This document shows, in pieces, positions 59,871 through 64,000 of a stretch of 64,000 nucleotides of DNA. The stretch lies in assembly GCF_022341425.1 (NCBI RefSeq), contig NZ_JABFUC010000004.1, positions 186,001 to 250,000 on the forward strand. Reading direction: 5' to 3'. Within the stretch, counting starts at the first letter, position 1. The number at the start of each line of letters is the position of its first letter. The stretch comes from Billgrantia campisalis (GTDB lineage: Bacteria > Pseudomonadota > Gammaproteobacteria > Pseudomonadales > Halomonadaceae). The translations under genes were made by a program, and so were the position numbers. A model generated the notes under the pieces. That model was not told where the DNA came from. It saw only the letters and a program-made list of their open reading frames with translations, and did not search any database.

Positions 59871-62378
59871 ATGCGCGACACCACGTCTAGAACGATCACC
59901 CTGACCGTTCCCGGCATGGGCAGCGACCACTGTGCCGGGATCGTGCGCAAGACCCTCGAGCGCCTTGATGGCGTGGATCAGATCCAGACCAATATCGCCA
60001 ACCACCATGTCAGTGTGACCATCAACGACGGTGGTCCCGATGGCCCGGCACTGAAAGATGCCGTGGAGGGTGCCGGCTATGACGTGGCCGCGGTCAGTGG
60101 CGGTACCGGCAAGCAACAGATTCGGCTGACGGTGCCGGGCATGGGCTCGGACCACTGCGCCGGCATCGTGCGCAAGACCCTCGAGCGCCTGGAAGGCATC
60201 GAGTCGATCGATACCAATATCGCCAGCCACCGCGTGTCGGTCACCGTCGCCGCCGACGGCCCCGATGGCGACGCGCTCAAGAGCGCGGTCGAGGGCGCCG
60301 GCTACGACGTGGCCGCGGTGCAGTCCGAGGAGCAGGAAACCGGCGAGGGCGATGCCGAGATCGAGGCGGCCTACCTCGGCCAGGCCCGCAAGCGGCTGAT
60401 CATCGCCGCCGTGCCCACCACCCTGATCATGCTGCTGATGATGCCGCACATGTTCTGGCAGCCGATCCCGGGCTACCTGGCCATCATCGCCGTGCTCGCG
60501 TTTCCGGTGGTGTTTCTCTTCGGCGGCATTGCCACCCACAAGTCGACCTGGCGCTCGCTGAGAAACGGCACCTTCAACATGGACGTGCTGATCTCCATGG
60601 GCAGTCTGCCGCCCTACCTGATCGGCCTGGTCGGCTTCATTACTCCAATGACATCGTTCATCGAGATGGCGGCGACCATCATGACCTTCCACCTGCTGGG
60701 GCGCTACCTGGAAGCCCTGGCGAAGGGGCGCGCCTCCCAGGCCATCCGCCGCCTGCTGACCCTGGGCGCCAAGACGGCCCGGGTGGAGCGCGACGGCGAG
60801 GAAGTCGAAGTGCCGGTGAAGGAACTGGCCCCCGGCGACATCATGATCGTGCGCCCCGGCGACAAGGTCCCCACCGACGGCGAGGTGGTCGAAGGCGAAA
60901 GCCATCTCGACGAGTCCATCGCCACCGGCGAGTCGATCCCGGTCTACAAGAGCACCGGCGACAGCGTGATCGGCGCCACCATCAACAAGGAGGGGCGACT
61001 GCGGGTCAAGGCGACCCGCGTCGGCGGGGATACCTTTCTCGCCCAGGTGGTTCGCCTGATCGACCAGGCCCAGGGCTCGCGGGTACCCATACAGGAGTTC
61101 GCCGACCGCATGACCGGCCGCTTCGTGCCGGCGGTACTGGCAATATCGCTCGCCAGCCTCATCGCCTGGGCGCTGTTCCCGGACGCCCTGCGGCCGATCC
61201 TCGACTGGGGCGCGGCCTTCCTGCCCTGGGTCAATCCCGAGGCCGCCACCCCGGTACTGGCGATACTGGCGGCCATCGCCGTGCTGGTCATCGCCTGTCC
61301 CTGTGCCCTCGGCCTGGCCACCCCCACGGCGCTGATGGTCGGCTCCGGTATCGGCGCCGAGCGCGGCATCCTGATCCGCTCCGGCGAGGCGATTCAGACC
61401 TTCAAGGACGTCAAGGTGATGGTGCTCGACAAGACCGGCACCATTACCCGCGGCGAGCCCAGGCTCACCGACGTGGTAGCCGCCGAGGGTGCCGATGAAA
61501 CCCATCTGCTGACCCTGGCCGCCAGCGTCGAGAATGCCTCCGAGCACCCCATCGCACGCGCCATCGTCGAGGGGGTCCGCGAACGGGGCGTAAAGCCCAG
61601 CGACGTCAGCGAGTTTCGCTCCACCGGGGCCCGCGGCGTCTCCGGCAAGGTGGGCGAGGCGTCCGTGCTGATCGGCAATCGCCGCCTGCTGGAAGAAGCC
61701 AGCGTGGAAGGCCTCGAGGCCCTGGATGACGCCATGGGCGAACTCGAGGAGAAGGGACGCACCGTGGTGATCGTCGCCGCCGACGGCCGCGCCCTGGGGC
61801 TGGTGGCGGTGGCCGACACCCTCAAGGAGGAGTCGGTCGAGGCCATCCGCGGCATGCACGAACTCGGCCTGCACGTGGTGATGATCACCGGCGACAACGA
61901 GCGGGCCGCCCGCGCCGTGGCCCAAGAAGTGGGCATCGACGAGGTCCAGGCCGGGGTGCTGCCGGAGGGCAAGGTCGACGCCATCCGAGCCCTCCAGAAG
62001 AAGCACGGCAACCATGTGGCCATGGTCGGCGACGGCATCAACGACGCCCCGGCGCTGACCCAGGCCAACGTAGGCATCGCCATCGGCGCCGGGGCCGATG
62101 TCGCCATCGAGGCCGCCGACGTGACCCTGGTGCGCGGCGAACTCACCGCCGTGGTCGACGCCATGCACCTCTCCCAGGCCACCTTCGGCAAGATCGTCCA
62201 GAACCTGATCTGGGCCAGCGCCTACAACGTGGCGGCCATCCCCATCGCCGCGATCGGGCTTCTACACCCCATGATCGGTGTCATCGCCATGACCACCAGT
62301 TCACTCTCGGTAATCGGTAATTCACTGCTGCTCAAGCGGCGCTTCACCCGTGTACAACCCGAAGGAGAGGCTTCATGA
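59871..62378 (+). CDS. copA: Cu+-exporting P1B-type ATPase with two SxxC metal-binding domains
   Basis: The 835-residue pump carries two N-terminal HMA-like domains (about 8-75 and 83-150). Both read GMGSDHC, so the usual first Cys of CxxC is Ser (Ser18/Cys21, Ser93/Cys96). The transporter core has eight helices with the CPC metal site (476-478), the phosphorylation motif DKTGT (Asp520), the SEHP element, GDGIND, and the P1B-1 signatures AYN and MTTSS in the last helices. It exports Cu+ from the cytosol. The next gene overlaps its stop by 4 nt. Confidence 0.93.
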   Translation: MRDTTSRTITLTVPGMGSDHCAGIVRKTLERLDGVDQIQTNIANHHVSVTINDGGPDGPALKDAVEGAGYDVAAVSGGTGKQQIRLTVPGMGSDHCAGIVRKTLERLEGIESIDTNIASHRVSVTVAADGPDGDALKSAVEGAGYDVAAVQSEEQETGEGDAEIEAAYLGQARKRLIIAAVPTTLIMLLMMPHMFWQPIPGYLAIIAVLAFPVVFLFGGIATHKSTWRSLRNGTFNMDVLISMGSLPPYLIGLVGFITPMTSFIEMAATIMTFHLLGRYLEALAKGRASQAIRRLLTLGAKTARVERDGEEVEVPVKELAPGDIMIVRPGDKVPTDGEVVEGESHLDESIATGESIPVYKSTGDSVIGATINKEGRLRVKATRVGGDTFLAQVVRLIDQAQGSRVPIQEFADRMTGRFVPAVLAISLASLIAWALFPDALRPILDWGAAFLPWVNPEAATPVLAILAAIAVLVIACPCALGLATPTALMVGSGIGAERGILIRSGEAIQTFKDVKVMVLDKTGTITRGEPRLTDVVAAEGADETHLLTLAASVENASEHPIARAIVEGVRERGVKPSDVSEFRSTGARGVSGKVGEASVLIGNRRLLEEASVEGLEALDDAMGELEEKGRTVVIVAADGRALGLVAVADTLKEESVEAIRGMHELGLHVVMITGDNERAARAVAQEVGIDEVQAGVLPEGKVDAIRALQKKHGNHVAMVGDGINDAPALTQANVGIAIGAGADVAIEAADVTLVRGELTAVVDAMHLSQATFGKIVQNLIWASAYNVAAIPIAAIGLLHPMIGVIAMTTSSLSVIGNSLLLKRRFTRVQPEGEAS

Positions 62379-62653
62379 CTCCCCATCACACCCCGCAACA
62401 GCGCCCACAGCGCGAAGACGACAGGCCTGCCCGCGACGCGCATCGGGCAGGCGACCACGGCGCTGCCGAAAAATCCGGCCACCATTGGCTGATGATCGTC
62501 TGCCTGCTGCTGATGGGTGCGGCCGTGCTCAGCGTGCTGTGGCGCGGCAACCCCTTTGGCGCCGGCACCTGGCTGCTGCTGCTCCCCATGCTGCTGTGCC
62601 TGGGCATGCACTTGCTGGTGCATCGCTACCATGGCCGCCACCGAGACGACTGA
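62375..62653 (+). CDS. Small DUF2933-like membrane protein
   Basis: A 92-residue protein with a His/Arg-rich N-terminal half and two short hydrophobic segments (HWLMIVCLLLMGAAVLS; TWLLLLPMLLCLGMHLLVH), ending in HRYHGRHRDD. It resembles DUF2933 proteins, which accompany copper and silver pumps. ATGA overlap couples it to copA. Confidence 0.72.
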   Translation: MTPHHTPQQRPQREDDRPARDAHRAGDHGAAEKSGHHWLMIVCLLLMGAAVLSVLWRGNPFGAGTWLLLLPMLLCLGMHLLVHRYHGRHRDD

Positions 62654-62735
62654 GACAGGGCCACACCTTGCGCTGGGTCAATGCATGGCCTATCACGCCA
62701 AGGCAAGATGAAGATCTGACAGTGGAGATTTCGCC

Positions 62736-63080
62736 ATGGGCAGGTTGGACCGGACATCGCTGACGCAAGGCACAGGAGGCCGCTGGCTGGCCGTCCTGCT
62801 CGCGATGCTGTTGGCCATGGTCACCCTGTCGAGCCACGGCGCCACGCAGAACCATCAGATCGATTGCGGCGTCGCCGCTGAACGCATGTCGGATGACGGC
62901 CATTCGAGTGGCGCTCTCGGTGTCGAGCATGACCATGACGCCGCATCCTGCGCTACCTGCACCACCGCCATGGGCCAGGCGCTACTGCCCGTGGTGGGCC
63001 CGGAACGCCAGGCCAACTCTCTGGCCATGGCAGCATCCCCGCAGATCCCGCTGCCCCCTCGGCGCCCTCCCAGAGCCTGA
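62736..63080 (+). CDS. Small exported Cys/His protein, candidate copper leader peptide 3
   Basis: A 114-residue protein with a hydrophobic signal (about 15-33), a SCATC metal motif in HDAASCATCTTAMGQ, and the C terminus PPRRPPRA. It is DUF2946/CopL-like. The last codons share 15 identical bases (cgccctcccagagcc) with leader peptide 2, including the rare Arg codon AGA. It lies 77 nt upstream of the 50-residue membrane peptide and the DUF411 gene. Confidence 0.65.
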   Translation: MGRLDRTSLTQGTGGRWLAVLLAMLLAMVTLSSHGATQNHQIDCGVAAERMSDDGHSSGALGVEHDHDAASCATCTTAMGQALLPVVGPERQANSLAMAASPQIPLPPRRPPRA

Positions 63081-63157
63081 TCCAACGCACCGCGACCCGG
63101 CCGCCCTGCTTACCCTAGGCGCTCGGTTGATCCCACCCGTTGATCAGGAGAGACACC

Positions 63158-63310
63158 ATGCTGTCCACCTGCCTCGCCCAGATGGGCTTTCTGGGCTCCA
63201 TCATGCCCATCGCCATGCTCACCCTGCTCGGCCTCGGCATCGCCGCCCTCGCCAAGTACCTGTTCACGTCACGCCACACGTTCCGCGACCTTCCGGAGGC
63301 CCGCTCATGA
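63158..63310 (+). CDS. 50-residue membrane peptide
   Basis: A short ORF with a strong ribosome site (CAGGAG seven bases before the ATG). It encodes one hydrophobic helix with an internal Cys and several Met (MLSTCLAQMGFLGSIMPIAM), then a basic tail. Its stop overlaps the next ATG by 4 nt (ATGA), so it is very likely translated. I know of no named family. Confidence 0.7.
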   Translation: MLSTCLAQMGFLGSIMPIAMLTLLGLGIAALAKYLFTSRHTFRDLPEARS

Positions 63311-63747
63311 ATCATCTTCGCGCCACCCTGCTGTTCTCCGCCGCCCTGCTGCTGGGCACCGGCACCGCCCAGGCCGCCCTGCCCGACTCGGCGACCATGT
63401 ACAAGAACCCGGAATGTGGCTGCTGCGACGAGTACGCCCGCCAGCTCGAAGCGCTCGGGGTCAGCGTCAAGCTCGTCGACGACGTGGAGGTGGGGCGTAT
63501 CAAGCAGCGCGTCGGCCTGCCCTACGGACACGGCTCCTGCCACACCATTCAGATGGGCGGCTACGCCATCGAAGGGCATGTTCCCTTCGAGGCGGTCAAG
63601 AAGCTCTTCGAGGAGCGCCCGGATACCCGCGGCATCGGCCTGGCCGGCATGCCCATCGGCACTCCCGGCATGCCGGGGCCGAAACGCGAAGATTGGCACA
63701 TCTACCAGTTCCGCAACGGTGAAGCCGAGCCCTTCATGACCCTGTAG
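63307..63747 (+). CDS. DUF411 metal-binding protein
   Basis: A 146-residue periplasmic protein with a signal peptide (to TAQA, about residue 22). The DUF411 core has MYKNPECGCCDEYARQLEALG (CxCC motif) and PYGHGSCHTIQMGGYAIEGHVP. Such proteins are found in copper and silver clusters and probably bind copper. It is coupled to the 50-residue peptide by a 4-nt overlap. Confidence 0.9.
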   Translation: MNHLRATLLFSAALLLGTGTAQAALPDSATMYKNPECGCCDEYARQLEALGVSVKLVDDVEVGRIKQRVGLPYGHGSCHTIQMGGYAIEGHVPFEAVKKLFEERPDTRGIGLAGMPIGTPGMPGPKREDWHIYQFRNGEAEPFMTL

Positions 63748-63755
63748 CCCCCTGC

Positions 63756-63781
63756 GCCCACTCGGCTCCGGCCGAGTGGGC
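63756..63781. terminator. Bidirectional hairpin at the end of the copper region
   Basis: An 11-bp perfect stem gcccactcggc / gccgagtgggc with a 4-nt loop lies 8 nt after the DUF411 stop, between convergent genes. There is no strong T tract. Confidence 0.65.
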
Positions 63782-63839
63782 ATCGATCAACTCGCGCTCC
63801 CTCAATCATCGCCCACCGGCGCGCTCCGCTGTGCCCACC

Positions 63840-64000
63840 TCACCCCCAGTCCTCAATGGCCACATAGAGCCGGGCCCTGAAGCCCTTGCGGCTGCTCAGT
63901 GGAACGTAGCTCGCGCCCTGTTCGTCCTGCTTGACGGGGCGACCGCGCCCCTCTCCCCAGTCCTCGTCGCCCATGATGTAGCGCAGCCGCCAGCCGTCCG
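63840..64000 (-). CDS. Unrecognised protein, C-terminal fragment (runs off window)
   Basis: A minus-strand frame is open from the window edge to a TGA at 63840-63842 and encodes 53 complete codons. The end, ARLYVAIEDWG, and the earlier LRYIMGDEDWGEGRG look like real coding sequence with normal third-position GC. I do not recognise the family. Confidence 0.6.
   Translation of the reverse strand, partial: DGWRLRYIMGDEDWGEGRGRPVKQDEQGASYVPLSSRKGFRARLYVAIEDWG

Noticed and set aside
48433..63747. The copper region as a mobile genomic island
   Set aside because: No integrase, transposase, tRNA junction or flanking repeat is seen, and ordinary chromosomal genes are interspersed; transfer cannot be supported from this window.

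Overview
The window is about 64 kb of high-GC gammaproteobacterial chromosome. A Halomonas-like organism (Halomonadaceae) is the best guess, from the sdhCDAB-sucAB-lpdA-sucCD block divergent from gltA, the gltX/tRNA neighbourhood, codon use and protein flavour; this is an inference, not a database match. The left edge cuts an RNase II gene and the right edge cuts an unrecognised minus-strand gene.

Layout. 1-5.4 kb: 3' part of rnb, then a complete siaABCD-type operon (PP2C phosphatase, anti-sigma-type kinase, SiaC phosphoprotein, diguanylate cyclase). 5.4-10.6 kb: a 168-bp inverted-repeat (MITE-like) element, then a translationally coupled pair (hybrid histidine kinase and REC-GGDEF-EAL regulator) lying between the intact 3' end of sucD and a second, truncated 172-bp copy of that end. 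10.6-24 kb: TCA block on the minus strand (sucD, sucC, lpdA, a two-lipoyl sucB, sucA, sdhB, sdhA, sdhD, sdhC) with gltA divergent, then a 3-hydroxyisobutyrate-dehydrogenase-type reductase. 25-31.8 kb: a DnaA-box/AT-rich patch, tRNA-Glu, tRNA-Ala, gltX, an XRE regulator, small proteins, dusA and an AstE-like gene. 31.9-38 kb: a TetR regulator, an enoyl-CoA hydratase and an RND pump operon whose outer-membrane gene has collapsed to a 41-codon relic. 38-48.9 kb: mixed metabolism, including an acyl carrier-acyl-AMP ligase-acyltransferase fusion and a tightly packed NUDIX / 2OG-oxygenase / PAS kinase / FixJ-type regulator run.

49-63.8 kb is largely a copper-handling region: multicopper oxidase, a c-type cytochrome with 21 His-rich heptads, a Met-rich Spy/ZraP-like protein, a Cu+ P-type ATPase with altered metal-binding domains, DUF2933- and DUF411-type proteins. 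Housekeeping-type genes interrupt it (universal stress protein, L,D-transpeptidase, fatty acid desaturase, AhpD-like protein, TetR regulator). No copper-responsive regulator gene (CueR, CopRS) is visible.

The most promising undescribed pattern is in this copper region. Three small exported Cys/His-rich ORFs end in R-P-P-R one to two codons before their stop, and each sits 64-77 nt upstream of the next gene on the same strand (multicopper oxidase, His-rich cytochrome, and a 50-residue membrane peptide followed by a DUF411 gene). I propose they are copper-sensing leader peptides. Other leads are the acyl carrier-FAAL-PlsC fusion, the cassette inserted at the sucD 3' end, and the oriC-like patch near 25.1 kb.
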